Shown: positions 37,116 through 48,141 of the stretch, piece after piece
Layout of the letters: every line of letters starts with the position of its first letter
How positions within the stretch are numbered: the stretch's first letter is position 1
Source: Gracilibacillus lacisalsi DSM 19029
GTDB taxonomy: Bacteria > Bacillota > Bacilli > Bacillales > Amphibacillaceae
Direction of reading: 5' to 3'
DNA length: 64,000 bases
NCBI RefSeq assembly: GCF_000377765.1
Contig: NZ_KB898664.1
Coordinates: 107,489 to 171,488, forward strand
The notes under the pieces: generated by a model
What the model was told of the DNA's origin: nothing
Databases searched by the model: none
The model's input: only the letters and a program-made list of their open reading frames with translations
Position numbers and translations under genes: made by a program

Positions 37116-37799
37116 GTGGCATCAAATAAATGGATTACAATAAAGGGAACAAGAGATGGTCTAACCCTTTTTATGAATGATCAATGTGCATGGAATGAGC
37201 TGCTCGAGGAATTAGAAGAAATTCTTTCCACAAAGCATATGGCGGCGGATGAGCCATTGATCACCGTGAAAATTGAATTAGGAAACCGTTATGTGACGAA
37301 TCAGCAAGAACAAACGTTACGAGAAGTTATTCGCAAGCATAATAAGTTAGTTGTTGACAAGATAGCTTCGAATGTTATTTTAAAAGAAGAAGCGTTACAA
37401 TGGAAAGAAGAAACAGATGTCAATTTACATAATAAGATTATTCGTTCTGGACAAGTATTAGAAATTAATGGTGACTTATTATTGGTTGGGGATGTGAATC
37501 CTGGCGGTAAAATAGTTGCAACTGGTAATATTTTTGTGATGGGTAATTTAAGAGGAATTGCGCATGCTGGAGCAGACGGTAATAGAGATGCTGTAATAGC
37601 TGCTGCACATATGGCACCAAGTCAATTGCGGATAGCGGAAGTAATTAGCAGGTCACCAGATGCTGACTCGGAAGGTGTCCCGATGGAATGCGGCTTTATT
37701 GATTCAAAGGGTGAACAAATTGTAATGGACCGTATCAGTACTATCGCAAGATCGCGTCCAGACTTAAATGCTTTTGAAAGGAGAGTTATGAATGGGTGA
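37116..37799 (+). CDS. minC: Septum site-determining protein MinC
   Basis: This FtsZ polymerisation inhibitor has an N-terminal domain (about 1-105) and a C-terminal right-handed beta-helix with GDVNPGGKIVATGNIFVMG and LRGIAHAG. The 227-residue length is normal. It starts with GTG and overlaps minD by eight bases. Confidence 0.94.
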   Translation: MASNKWITIKGTRDGLTLFMNDQCAWNELLEELEEILSTKHMAADEPLITVKIELGNRYVTNQQEQTLREVIRKHNKLVVDKIASNVILKEEALQWKEETDVNLHNKIIRSGQVLEINGDLLLVGDVNPGGKIVATGNIFVMGNLRGIAHAGADGNRDAVIAAAHMAPSQLRIAEVISRSPDADSEGVPMECGFIDSKGEQIVMDRISTIARSRPDLNAFERRVMNG

Positions 37800-38589
37800 A
37801 GCTATCGTTATTACTTCTGGTAAAGGTGGTGTCGGTAAAACGACAACTACGGCAAATCTAGGAACTTCATTAGCATTACTAGATAAGAAAGTTTGTTTAA
37901 TAGATACAGATATCGGACTGCGAAATTTAGATGTGATTATGGGTCTTGAAAATCGTATCATTTATGATATTGTGGATGTACTGGAAAAAAGATGTAAAAT
38001 TTCTCAAGCGTTAATTAAAGATAAACGCTTTGACTGTTTATATTTATTACCGGCTGCACAAACAAGTGATAAATCTGCGCTAACTCCTGAAGGTATGGTG
38101 GAAATCATTGAAGAATTGAAGCCGGATTATGATTACATATTAATTGATTGCCCGGCAGGTATTGAGCAAGGTTATCGTAATGCGGTGGCTGGGGCAGATA
38201 AATCGATTGTCGTGACAACTCCTGAGAAATCAAGCGTAAGGGATGCTGACCGGATTATCGGTTTATTAGAACAAGAAGATATGGAACCTCCTCATTTAAT
38301 CATTAATCGTATTCGTAATCATATGGTGAAAAATGGTGATATGCTGGATGTAGATGAAATAATCCAAGTATTGTCAATAGATTTATTAGGCATTGTTGCA
38401 GATGACGACGATGTGATCAAAGCATCTAATCATGGCGAACCTGTTGCCTTTCAACCTAACACACGAGCTTCTATTGCCTACCGTAATATTGCAAGAAGAA
38501 TCCTGGGCGAATCAGTTCCTCTACTCTCGCTGGAGGAAAAAGTATCATTCATAGACAAAGTAAAAAAAGCATTCGGAATAAAAAAATAA
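37792..38589 (+). CDS. minD: Septum site-determining ATPase MinD
   Basis: The 265-residue ATPase has the deviant Walker A SGKGGVGKTTT at residues 9-19, CLIDTDIGLRNLD, ILIDCPAGIEQGY, and a C-terminal amphipathic membrane-targeting helix (VSFIDKVKKAFGIKK). It recruits MinC to the membrane at the poles. No minE is present, as is usual for Bacillaceae, which use DivIVA. Confidence 0.96.
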   Translation: MGEAIVITSGKGGVGKTTTTANLGTSLALLDKKVCLIDTDIGLRNLDVIMGLENRIIYDIVDVLEKRCKISQALIKDKRFDCLYLLPAAQTSDKSALTPEGMVEIIEELKPDYDYILIDCPAGIEQGYRNAVAGADKSIVVTTPEKSSVRDADRIIGLLEQEDMEPPHLIINRIRNHMVKNGDMLDVDEIIQVLSIDLLGIVADDDDVIKASNHGEPVAFQPNTRASIAYRNIARRILGESVPLLSLEEKVSFIDKVKKAFGIKK

Positions 38590-38594
38590 CCTAT

Positions 38595-38633
38595 AAAAAA
38601 GAGTTTGCCTCCTATTAGGTAAACTCTTTTTTA
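38595..38633 (+). terminator. Terminator of the mre-min operon
   Basis: AAAAAAGAGTTT and AAACTCTTTTTT form the main stem around a small inner CCT/AGG pair. Confidence 0.85.
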
Positions 38634-38670
38634 CCATCATATTCCGGTCAGTTCCATAACATATTATACA

Positions 38671-39247
38671 TATACTGCGAAGTAACTGGACATGGATTTG
38701 TTCTCCACCCGTTCTCGTACTGCATTAAGAGATAATTTTGAAATATATCGTGATGATAACTACCACTCCGGCTGCCCACTTTCCTTTCCGTGGGGTTTGC
38801 CCTTCAGCTAACTTTTTCGAGCAAAAAACGCTCGAAAAAGTGGATCTTCAGGCCAAACCATTCCCACAGGAGTGAAAGTGGGCGGCCTTCGTTAAGATAT
38901 GCTCCACAACCGTTATCCGCAATCAACCAGTCGATTTCTCCACCATATGTAGCGTAGGGTACGACTATGCTAAAAGGGTTAGTACTGTAATTAAACAGAA
39001 AATTTTAGTTTCATGAGTTCATTTCTTTCTATAATCAGAGAACAAAAATAGCGTAGGCAGAATACGGAGACTCCTGTGGGATCAGCACGAGCCGAAGATC
39101 CACTTGGTAAAGTGCCTTTCTTTCCAAGTTAGCTGAGGCCGTGCCCACGGAAAGCGCAGTATTCTGCCGGAGCGGTATCTCAGCACTCCTTATGGAAAGA
39201 ATGATGGAAAGTCTCTTTTAAAAAAATTCACAAGTACGCAGTTTATA
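38671..39247 (-). repeat. Composite palindromic element C
   Basis: The ends are similar and inverted: TATACTGCGAAGTAACTGGA at the left, and CGCAGTTTATATCC at the right. Inside are an R1 palindrome (38769-38887) and an R2 palindrome (39057-39168, GGCAGAATAC...GTATTCTGCC). Read on the minus strand, the whole stretch is colinear with 61869-62418. No gene is visible in 38634-39381. Confidence 0.85.
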
Positions 39248-39320
39248 TCCACTTTTCTTGTTGACCATTTGTACTAAAGTGTTTTTGCTGAAGCATTTAA
39301 AAGTTTTTTTTGTTCCTTTT

Positions 39321-39349
39321 TCATATTATGATGGTTGTCCACATATATT
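39321..39349 (+). promoter_or_regulatory. Sigma-E type promoter of spoIVFA
   Basis: TCATATT and CATATATT are separated by 14 bases, which matches the sigma-E consensus. The spoIVF operon is sigma-E dependent in B. subtilis. Confidence 0.72.
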
Positions 39350-39381
39350 GTACAAACGTTGGAAAAAAGGAATGGATGCTG

Positions 39382-40158
39382 ATGAAAAAAGATAATCTAT
39401 CACAAATACGCCAAAATATTACGAAAAGAAAACAATCTAAAAAGAAAATCACATCAACACGCTTATCAGATTTCAAGCGTAATAGTTATGTAAACCAGGC
39501 TCACATGGAAGATGAAGAACGACACGGGTATTCTCCGAGTTTCGGGGGGTATCACAACAATAGTGACCAAGCCTACTTAAAACCGTTTCTTGTTAAAAGT
39601 ATTGTTGCAGCCATCATCTTTTTTATTACGGTGTTTTCAACGGCTTCCAATCAACAATGGCTTGAACAACCAAGGAACTGGGTAAATTACGCGATAACAG
39701 AAGAATTTCCTTTTGCAAGTGTGAACGCATGGTATCAAGCTCGGTTTGGTGCACCATTTGCTATCGAAGCAGATCTTGATAAAGCGGAAACTGCCGAACC
39801 TACTGCATTGCCTGTTTCTGGTCAAGTTAACCAGACATTTCAAGAAAATGGTGAAGGTATTTTAATCTCTTCTGATGAAGAAACAGAAGTGATTGCTGTA
39901 GATGAAGGCACTGTTTTATTTGCTGGTAATGATCGTGAAACAGGAAAAACAGTGATTGTCCAGCATGCGGATCGCAGCAAATCCATTTATGGAAACTTAA
40001 CCAATATTGATGTTCATTCCTATCAATCGATTAGAGCTAATCAAAAAATAGGTAGCTATGAACCTTCTGAGGCAAATACAGCAATGTACTTTGCGATTGA
40101 AAAGAACCGGGAATTTTTAGATCCGATTCGGGTGATGCATGTTGATGAGCAACCTTAA
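39382..40158 (+). CDS. spoIVFA: Stage IV sporulation protein FA
   Basis: SpoIVFA anchors and restrains the SpoIVFB protease in the outer forespore membrane. The 258-residue protein has a basic N-terminus, one helix (about 69-87, SIVAAIIFFITVFST) and a C-terminal degenerate M23-type LytM domain with VDEGTVLFAG and VIVQHADRSKSIYGNL. Starts at ATG 39376 or 39382 are both possible after AAGGA. It overlaps spoIVFB by 20 bases. Confidence 0.9.
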   Translation: MKKDNLSQIRQNITKRKQSKKKITSTRLSDFKRNSYVNQAHMEDEERHGYSPSFGGYHNNSDQAYLKPFLVKSIVAAIIFFITVFSTASNQQWLEQPRNWVNYAITEEFPFASVNAWYQARFGAPFAIEADLDKAETAEPTALPVSGQVNQTFQENGEGILISSDEETEVIAVDEGTVLFAGNDRETGKTVIVQHADRSKSIYGNLTNIDVHSYQSIRANQKIGSYEPSEANTAMYFAIEKNREFLDPIRVMHVDEQP

Positions 40159-40999
40159 GCTACCTCCAATTCATATTCACCCTATTTTATTTTTTTTCTT
40201 ACTTATTGCTATACTTACTGGTATGTTAGTGGAATTTTTCATTATTTTTTTGATTGTTTCTATTCATGAATTAGGACATTATATATGCGCTCGCGTTTTC
40301 AAGTGGCGAATCCGGCGCATTTTTTTGTGGATTTTTGGTGGAGTGATGGAAACAGATGAGTATGGAACTAGACCAATACGTGAAGAATTTCTAGTAACGA
40401 TCGCCGGACCATTACAACATATTTGGATCTATTTCATTATTTATATGCTTGATGCTGGCTCCTTGCTTCCAGAATCCACGTTAGTACTAGCATATCAATA
40501 TAATACTTTTATATTGATTGGAAATCTGTTGCCAATATGGCCGCTTGATGGGGGGAAACTCGTCCAGCTTAGTTTGGATTCTTTTTTCTCCTTTCAAGTT
40601 TCTCATAAATGGATGATTATGATATCGATTGTGACGATTGTTTTTGTAAGTATCTATGTATTTAGTCGGGCATGGCTTTCTTTAAGTTTTGTCTTACTTA
40701 TGATTTTTTTAATTTGGGAAAATCGATTAGAATGGAAGCGAAGGTATTTTAAATGGTGGCGTTTTTTATGGAGTAGGTATAGTGAAACCACCAAATTTCG
40801 GAAACACAGAGAAATAGAAGTGCCTGCATCGATCAGTTTATTGGATTTGTTTCGTTTGTTTAAAAGAGACACCTTTCACCGGATTAAAGTATATGATCAA
40901 CATGGAAAGGTTTATTGGTTATCGGAACGAGATTGTTTGCAAAGTTATTTCGATCAGAAAAATATTCACTTGGTGGTAGGCCAGTTGCTTACAGGATAG
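40139..40999 (+). CDS. spoIVFB: Stage IV sporulation protein FB, pro-sigma-K intramembrane protease
   Basis: This site-2-type zinc metalloprotease cleaves pro-sigma-K in the mother cell. The 286-residue protein has the HExxH motif in VSIHELGHYICA near residue 45, the second metal motif PLDGGKL near residue 138, several membrane helices, and a C-terminal CBS-like domain (about 225-285). ATG 40145 is an alternative start. Confidence 0.93.
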   Translation: MLMSNLKLPPIHIHPILFFFLLIAILTGMLVEFFIIFLIVSIHELGHYICARVFKWRIRRIFLWIFGGVMETDEYGTRPIREEFLVTIAGPLQHIWIYFIIYMLDAGSLLPESTLVLAYQYNTFILIGNLLPIWPLDGGKLVQLSLDSFFSFQVSHKWMIMISIVTIVFVSIYVFSRAWLSLSFVLLMIFLIWENRLEWKRRYFKWWRFLWSRYSETTKFRKHREIEVPASISLLDLFRLFKRDTFHRIKVYDQHGKVYWLSERDCLQSYFDQKNIHLVVGQLLTG

Positions 41000-41012
41000 A
41001 AAGAGGTTGAAC

Positions 41013-42461
41013 ATGAAGAAATTACACTTTTATACAGGTAGTTCAGAAAAAATCGGCATGCTTTTTGAAGAAAAGCAATGTATCGATATCTTTATTGACC
41101 GCCAGTCAACAAACGCTCGGCTAGGTTCAATCTATAAAGGAAAAGTGCGAAACGTTGACGAAAGTATTGATGCCGCATTTATTGATATTGGTGAGAAGAA
41201 GGTTGGGTTTCTGTCCAAAAGCGAAGTGCCATTTTTGGGTGTGAATGACAAGCTTTCCTCTTATTTAACAGATGGAGCAAGTATTATTGTTCAGGTTATC
41301 AAAGAGGCTTATCAAGAGAAAGGACCAAGACTTACAGCTAATATAACACTTACAGGACAACGAATTATTTATTTACCACATGGCAATTATGTAGCCAGTT
41401 CTAAAAAATTATCGCAAACAATATCAGAAAAATGGAAAAGTTATTTATCGGAACAACTTTCTATGAATGAAGGAGTTATATTACGAACAGACATAGCGAA
41501 TGCTGAAACAGAACAAGTATTAACTGAATTAAATAATAGCAGAAATCTTTGGCGGAAATTGGAAAGTGATGCATCACAAAATAAAGCACCATACATCCTT
41601 TTTCAATATCCAATGATTCCAGATCAAATGATAAATCAATATCAAAATGAATCTTTTCAAGATATTACTTTCGATGAACGTCAAACGCTTCAAAAAGCGA
41701 AGACAGCTTTTCCTAATCTAGCGGATAAAATGAGGATTAGGAAAGAGGCTAATCAAATTGTTGGTCAAGATGTAAGCAGTTGGTTAACAGAAGCGATTCA
41801 GCCAGTTGTTCATAAACAGGATGGTATTACATTAACAGTGGAACAAACCGAGGCCTTGACAGTGATTGATATTGACAGCAGTAAATTTACAAGTCGTCAT
41901 AACAAACATGATACCATCTATCGCATTAATCAACGTTCCGTAAAATATTGTATCGAAGAAATTCGAAAACGTAATATATCGGGAATTATTCTAATTGATT
42001 TTCTAAAAATGGCAAAAAAAGAAGAGGCAATCATTTTACAACAGATGAAACAAGCGTTACGAGAAGATCCGGTACGTACAGAGGTGCTCGGATTTACAAA
42101 GTTGGGTTTGTTGGAAATGACGAGAAAAAGAGAAAGAACAGGACTCTTGGAACTGATGACTAATAGGGAATTAAATAAGAAACCTGTATTATCAATGGAA
42201 ACGATCGGCTATCAGCTGGAACGTGAACTGTTAGAGTGGAACCGAAATACGGAATGTTTATTGCTTATCATTCATCCAGACCTGTATGCCTTTTGGAAAG
42301 AAGAGTTAACTGGTGAAGTCTTATCTAACATACAAATGGAAGTGTATTATTATACGGATGAAAGCATTCCAGATTATCAGATAATTCGTTCGGGCAGTAA
42401 GGAGTTAATTAATTTGTATATAGCTGAGAATCATGAAATAGTCATTGACAAGTTGCTTTAA
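41013..42461 (+). CDS. rng: Ribonuclease G/E family protein lacking the zinc link
   Basis: The 482-residue protein has an N-terminal S1 domain (about 35-120, ARLGSIYKGKVRNVDESIDAAFIDIG) and the RNase E/G catalytic core with VIDIDSSKF and IILIDFLKM, then EMTRKRERTGLLEL. E. coli has D-V-N-S where this has D-I-D-S. The CPxC zinc-link that follows TRKR in RNase E/G is absent, so tetramer formation would need another route. AAGAGG supports the ATG at 41013. B. subtilis lacks this gene. Confidence 0.85.
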   Translation: MKKLHFYTGSSEKIGMLFEEKQCIDIFIDRQSTNARLGSIYKGKVRNVDESIDAAFIDIGEKKVGFLSKSEVPFLGVNDKLSSYLTDGASIIVQVIKEAYQEKGPRLTANITLTGQRIIYLPHGNYVASSKKLSQTISEKWKSYLSEQLSMNEGVILRTDIANAETEQVLTELNNSRNLWRKLESDASQNKAPYILFQYPMIPDQMINQYQNESFQDITFDERQTLQKAKTAFPNLADKMRIRKEANQIVGQDVSSWLTEAIQPVVHKQDGITLTVEQTEALTVIDIDSSKFTSRHNKHDTIYRINQRSVKYCIEEIRKRNISGIILIDFLKMAKKEEAIILQQMKQALREDPVRTEVLGFTKLGLLEMTRKRERTGLLELMTNRELNKKPVLSMETIGYQLERELLEWNRNTECLLLIIHPDLYAFWKEELTGEVLSNIQMEVYYYTDESIPDYQIIRSGSKELINLYIAENHEIVIDKLL

Positions 42462-42474
42462 TATATGGTATGAT
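42445..42474 (+). promoter_or_regulatory. Probable sigma-A promoter of rplU
   Basis: TTGACA and TATGAT are separated by 18 bases, at the end of rng and ahead of the L21 leader. Confidence 0.7.
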
Positions 42475-42479
42475 CGTTT

Positions 42480-42584
42480 TGTTGTTTATGTAGCACCCGT
42501 TGCTACAACCGCGCAGAACAGGTCTTTAAAGCTTTGATAAGCTACCTGTATGGCGAGTCTGAGTCTATGAGGAGGTGCAAGAGA
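42480..42584 (+). ncRNA. L21 leader RNA
   Basis: The 5' leader of rplU contains GTAGCACCCGTTGCTAC (a hairpin), AACAGGTC, AGCTACCTGTATGGCGAGTCTGAGTC and AGGAGGTGC. It agrees in position and in these elements with the ribosomal protein L21 leader of Bacillales, thought to be an autoregulatory site. Confidence 0.75.
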
Positions 42585-42893
42585 ATGTACGCTATTATTG
42601 AAACTGGTGGAAAACAAGTAAAAGTAGAAGAAGGTCAAGCAATTTTTGTTGAGAAACTAGCTGCTGAGGCTGGTGAATCAGTAACATTTGACAAAGTACT
42701 TGCAGTAGGTGGAGACGATGCGAAATTTGGTACTCCATACGTTGACGGAGCTTCTGTAACTGCGAAAGTAGAAAAACAAGGCCGTCAAAAGAAAATCACT
42801 GTATTTAAGTACAAGCCAAAGAAAAACTATTCACGTAAACAAGGTCACCGTCAGCCATACACAAAAGTTACCATTGAGAAAATCAATGCATAA
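42585..42893 (+). CDS. rplU: 50S ribosomal protein L21
   Basis: The 102-residue protein starts [18 protein letters not shown] and ends with the RNA-binding [19 protein letters not shown]. An in-frame upstream ATG at 42534 lies in the leader RNA. The AGGAGGTGC site fits 42585. Confidence 0.97.
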   Translation: MYAIIETGGKQVKVEEGQAIFVEKLAAEAGESVTFDKVLAVGGDDAKFGTPYVDGASVTAKVEKQGRQKKITVFKYKPKKNYSRKQGHRQPYTKVTIEKINA

Positions 42894-42905
42894 GGTTTTG
42901 GTTGT

Positions 42906-43531
<626 letters not shown>

Positions 43532-43540
43532 GGAAATAAA

Positions 43541-43575
43541 AAAGGCTCTAATCTTTCAAGGTTAGAGCCTTTTAT
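43541..43575 (+). terminator. Terminator of the rplU operon
   Basis: AAAGGCTCTAA and TTAGAGCCTTT pair and are followed by TATTTT. Confidence 0.87.
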
Positions 43576-43610
43576 TTTGAACTTACAAATAGAAAAAATG
43601 CACAAGATAC

Positions 43611-44104
43611 ATAAACTGCGAAGTAACGTTGGCGTTGATTTGCTCTCTTCCATTCTTCCCTTTGGGAGTGCTGACAAACCGCTCCGGGAGAATACTGCGC
43701 TTTCCATGGGCACGGCCTCAGCCTCCTCGGAAAGCAAAAATCGCTTTCCTGCGGGGTCTTCAGACTCGTGCTGTTCCCATAGGAGTCTCCGTATTCTGCC
43801 TACGCTGATTTTAGTGCTCTGATTATTGTAAGAATAGAACTTAGGAAACTGTTTCCTTTGGATTTCCTGTCATTTTATTAGAACACTATTCTAAGTTGCG
43901 GAAAAATGCGACACTCCTAGGGGAATAGCACGAGCCGAAGATCCACTTGGTAAAGTGATTTTCTTTACCAAGTTAGCTGAGGCTGTGCCCCTGGAAAGGG
44001 AGTATTTTTCCGCAGCGTCGACCGAGCACTCATCATTAAACAGAATGGGAGAAAGCTTCCCTTTTCTAAATTTCCACTATTTCGCAGTTGTTATCTACTT
44101 CGAA
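43611..44104. repeat. Composite palindromic element E
   Basis: The ends ATAAACTGCGAAGTAAC and TTCGCAGTTGTTATC are inverted and match those of elements C and D. It contains two R2-type palindromes in opposite orientation, 43688-43800 (GAATACTGCG...CGTATTCTGC) and 43897-44014 (TGCGGAAAAATG...TTTTTCCGCA). No gene lies in 43576-44181. Confidence 0.82.
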
Positions 44105-44145
44105 TGGGATATGACCGTCATATAGATGAATCTTATGTTTTTCTA

Positions 44146-44154
44146 TGCTATAAT
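44146..44154 (+). promoter_or_regulatory. Extended -10 promoter of spo0B
   Basis: TGCTATAAT is a perfect extended -10, 28 bases before the start. No good -35 is seen. Confidence 0.55.
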
Positions 44155-44181
44155 TTTCTTATTGTGTGAGGGGTGAAGACG

Positions 44182-44694
44182 TTGAAGGAACAAGATGTAG
44201 TCGAAATGTTGCGCCATTATCGCCATGATTGGCTAAATGATTTGCAACTAATTTTGGGCTATGCTCAAATGGGGAAATTAGATAAAATACAAAATAAAAT
44301 AACCGAAGTAATGGAAAGATCTAATCAAGAACGCGGTTTGGATCGATTGAATATACCAAAAACAATGGTATGGCTGTATCAATTAAATTGGCGTTCGGAA
44401 ACGTTTCAGCTTCATTTTCAATCATTTGTTGACGGACAACCAGCCATCATGGATGACGAAGCATTACTAACCAAAATACAAAAAATATTTCAAATATTAC
44501 CTTCTTATCAAAAAGAATATGAGGAATATATCGGTACGCTTATTTTCAAAAAAGTGGACCATACTATACATATTCACTTAACATTTGATCAGAATTGGAC
44601 CGATATTGATGCATTGAAACAAGAGTTAGAATCTTTATCCTTTATTGAAAAAGTGACAAAAGGTGAGATGTTAAGGATAGAGTGGCAAGAATAA
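44182..44694 (+). CDS. spo0B: Sporulation phosphotransferase Spo0B
   Basis: Spo0B passes phosphate from Spo0F to Spo0A in the sporulation phosphorelay. The 170-residue protein has the H-box LRHYRHDWLNDLQLILGY with the phosphorylated His expected at residue 15, then a degenerate kinase-like C-terminal domain. TTG 44182 follows GAGGGGTG. A GTG nine bases upstream overlaps the site and is unlikely. It is followed by obg, as in B. subtilis. Confidence 0.92.
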   Translation: MKEQDVVEMLRHYRHDWLNDLQLILGYAQMGKLDKIQNKITEVMERSNQERGLDRLNIPKTMVWLYQLNWRSETFQLHFQSFVDGQPAIMDDEALLTKIQKIFQILPSYQKEYEEYIGTLIFKKVDHTIHIHLTFDQNWTDIDALKQELESLSFIEKVTKGEMLRIEWQE

Positions 44695-44707
44695 CGAAAG
44701 AAGGTGA

Positions 44708-45994
<1,287 letters not shown>

Positions 45995-46049
45995 TAGATA
46001 GTATGCTTAGTAGCAAGACCATCCGTTGGTATAAAAAAGGGGAATGTGG

Positions 46050-46502
46050 ATGTCTGCGAAAAATGAAAAGTTCTATCTGGTAAGTGAAGATTTTTTACCA
46101 GAAGGAATGAAAAAAACATTGGAAGCAAAAAAATTGTTGGAAAGTTATGAAGTGGATTCGATTCATGAAGCTACACGCCAAGTCGGATTGTCGCGAAGTG
46201 TTTTTTATAAATATCGGGACGCTGTCTTTCCGTTTCAACATATGGTAAAAGAGCAGATGATTACGTTGTTTTTCCATTTGCAAGATCAAACAGGGGTGCT
46301 TTCTCACCTCTTATCTGTTGTGGCACAAGCGGGATGCAATATATTAACGATTCACCAAACGATACCGATTCAAGGGAAAGCAAATGTTACGTTATCTTTA
46401 AATACAAACGGAATGACGGTTGAGATCGATCAACTCTTAAATGAGTTAAAACAGATTGATTTTGTCAATCAAGTAGAAATATTAAGTTCAGGTGTTTCAT
46501 AA
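46050..46502 (+). CDS. pheB: ACT-domain protein PheB
   Basis: The 150-residue protein has an N-terminal helical part with a helix-turn-helix-like stretch ([18 protein letters not shown]) and a C-terminal ACT domain (about 70-145). The B. subtilis gene at this place is named pheB, but its role is unclear. GGGGAATGTGG fits ATG 46050. It is 20 bp before pheA. Confidence 0.87.
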   Translation: MSAKNEKFYLVSEDFLPEGMKKTLEAKKLLESYEVDSIHEATRQVGLSRSVFYKYRDAVFPFQHMVKEQMITLFFHLQDQTGVLSHLLSVVAQAGCNILTIHQTIPIQGKANVTLSLNTNGMTVEIDQLLNELKQIDFVNQVEILSSGVS

Positions 46503-46521
46503 CATAGGGGGAGCAAGCTAT

Positions 46522-47403
46522 ATGAAGGAAACTATCGGGTATTTAGGTCCAAAAGGAACTTTCACTAAAATCGCAGTAGATTCCATGTTTAATGGAGACG
46601 TAAAAAAAGGGTATAGTACTATTCCTGAATGTATCGACGCTGTAGTAAACAATGAAGTAAGCTATGCTGTTTTACCACTGGAAAACGCGATAGAGGGTAC
46701 GGTTAATATAACTTTAGACTATTTAATCCAAGCGCAGGATGTGAAGATTGTAAGTGAAGTAATTGTTCCAATCCGTCAGCATTTAATGGTACACCCCGAT
46801 AATGTTGATAAATGGACAGAGATTGATGCTATTTATTCTCACTCTCACGCGATTGCGCAATGCCATAGCTTTTTACGTAAGGAATTAGTCAAGGTACCGG
46901 CACAGTCGATGACTTCAACAGGAGCAGCTGCAGAATTTGTCAGTGAGCACCCTGAACAGAATATAGCTGCAATTGCCAATCATCTTGCAGCGAAAGAATA
47001 TGGTTTATCAATTGTGAAAAAAGACATCCACGATTTCGATAATAATCATACGAGATTCGTTGTCTTGCATAAAAATAAAACAGAATTAACTTCCAATAAA
47101 ATGGAGGAAAAAGGATTTAAAACAACCGTAACGGTCACCTTACCATCAGATCAACCAGGTGCCTTACATCAAGTACTATCTGCGTTTGCATGGCGTAACT
47201 TGAATTTATCCAAAATTGAATCACGACCAATGAAAACTGGTCTTGGTAATTATTACTTCCTAATAGACATTGAACAAAAAATGGATGATGTTCTGATTCC
47301 TAATGCTATAACAGAAATGGAATCGTTAGGCTGTAAAGTATCAGTATTAGGCAGTTATCCTTACTATTTACACAGTGGAAACGGTGTAACGCTTGCGGTA
47401 TAA
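46522..47403 (+). CDS. pheA: Prephenate dehydratase
   Basis: PheA makes phenylpyruvate from prephenate in phenylalanine synthesis. The 293-residue protein has GYLGPKGTFT at the start, VLPLENAIEGTVN near residue 60, the catalytic Thr in NNHTRFVVL near residue 172, and a C-terminal ACT regulatory domain (GALHQVLSAFAWRNLNLSKIES-type, about 205-285). GGGGGAG fits 46522. Confidence 0.95.
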   Translation: MKETIGYLGPKGTFTKIAVDSMFNGDVKKGYSTIPECIDAVVNNEVSYAVLPLENAIEGTVNITLDYLIQAQDVKIVSEVIVPIRQHLMVHPDNVDKWTEIDAIYSHSHAIAQCHSFLRKELVKVPAQSMTSTGAAAEFVSEHPEQNIAAIANHLAAKEYGLSIVKKDIHDFDNNHTRFVVLHKNKTELTSNKMEEKGFKTTVTVTLPSDQPGALHQVLSAFAWRNLNLSKIESRPMKTGLGNYYFLIDIEQKMDDVLIPNAITEMESLGCKVSVLGSYPYYLHSGNGVTLAV

Positions 47404-47418
47404 TCGCAGGCGTTTTTT
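47388..47418 (+). terminator. Terminator overlapping the pheA stop
   Basis: ACGC-TTGCG and CGCA-GGCGT pair and are followed by TTTTTT. The stop codon lies in the loop. Confidence 0.78.
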
Positions 47419-47426
47419 ATGGAAAG

Positions 47427-47538
47427 AAAGTATAAAATCGGCGCAATGACCGTGTTAAACGAAGTGTGTAATTTGCAACGCTCCGAATAATTGCTTTGCT
47501 TACCGTGGGCACGGCCTCAACTAACTTTTTTCAAAAAA
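47427..47538. repeat. Truncated copy of composite repeat A
   Basis: AAGTATAAAATC, GCGCAATGACCGTG, TTGCTTTGCTTACCGTGGGC and ACGGCCTCAACTAACTTT follow the left half of 7229-7360. The right half is missing. Confidence 0.72.
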
Positions 47539-47610
47539 TAGAGCGGATAACCTAAGCTAAAAACACTCAAACTATCCACTCATCTGCATGTGCTGTAACA
47601 AATACAGCTG

Positions 47611-48141
47611 CTATTCTACAATAAATCCTTTCTCCTTTAACGCCTCATATGCTTGATCCAACTTCCGCTCTTCATTTGCAACTATGGTATGGTTATGAAT
47701 CCCATCGGTCAACTCCAACAAATATGGAGCATTTTTTTCTTCGATTTTCTGAACAAATTGATCAACATCAATGCGACTGTTTATCATTAAAGAAGCTTTT
47801 AAATCACCGTAAATCGGATGTTCGATAATGACATCTTCTACAGTCGCGCCATAGTCTACGATCGTATATAACTCTTCTCTAGTATCTTTTCCTTCATGTT
47901 TACACGCGATAACACGACGAAAATCTACTTTTTCTTTTTCAGCTTTCATATATAAATAACCATTACTTGTAGCAATAATCGGGTGATTATGAGCTTTTAA
48001 TAAGGAAATATCCTGTACGATTGCTTGCCTGCTTACATTTGCCTTTTCAGCCAGTTCTGTTCCAGTAAGCGGTGTTCGGCTATTTTGTAACCAAGTCAGC
48101 AAGCTTTCGCGCCTTGCTTTACCCGTTAATTTCTTTGTCAT
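47611..48141 (-). CDS. niaR: NAD synthesis repressor NiaR
   Basis: NiaR (YrxA) represses NAD synthesis genes in response to nicotinate. The 176-residue protein has an N-terminal helix-turn-helix (about 12-60, GTELAEKANVSRQAIVQDI) and a C-terminal 3H domain whose histidines appear in ACKHEGKD, IIEHPIYG and GIHNHTI. AAGGAGGAG precedes the ATG at 48141. It overlaps the nifS end by 23 bases. Confidence 0.92.
   Translation of the reverse strand: MTKKLTGKARRESLLTWLQNSRTPLTGTELAEKANVSRQAIVQDISLLKAHNHPIIATSNGYLYMKAEKEKVDFRRVIACKHEGKDTREELYTIVDYGATVEDVIIEHPIYGDLKASLMINSRIDVDQFVQKIEEKNAPYLLELTDGIHNHTIVANEERKLDQAYEALKEKGFIVE

Noticed and set aside
38671-39247. An insertion sequence with transposase
   Set aside because: The element has inverted ends but no open frame that could encode a transposase.
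43577-43822. Open frame after rpmA (81 codons) and its antisense partner
   Set aside because: It lies in composite repeat E and its sequence is that of the palindrome; no initiation signal.
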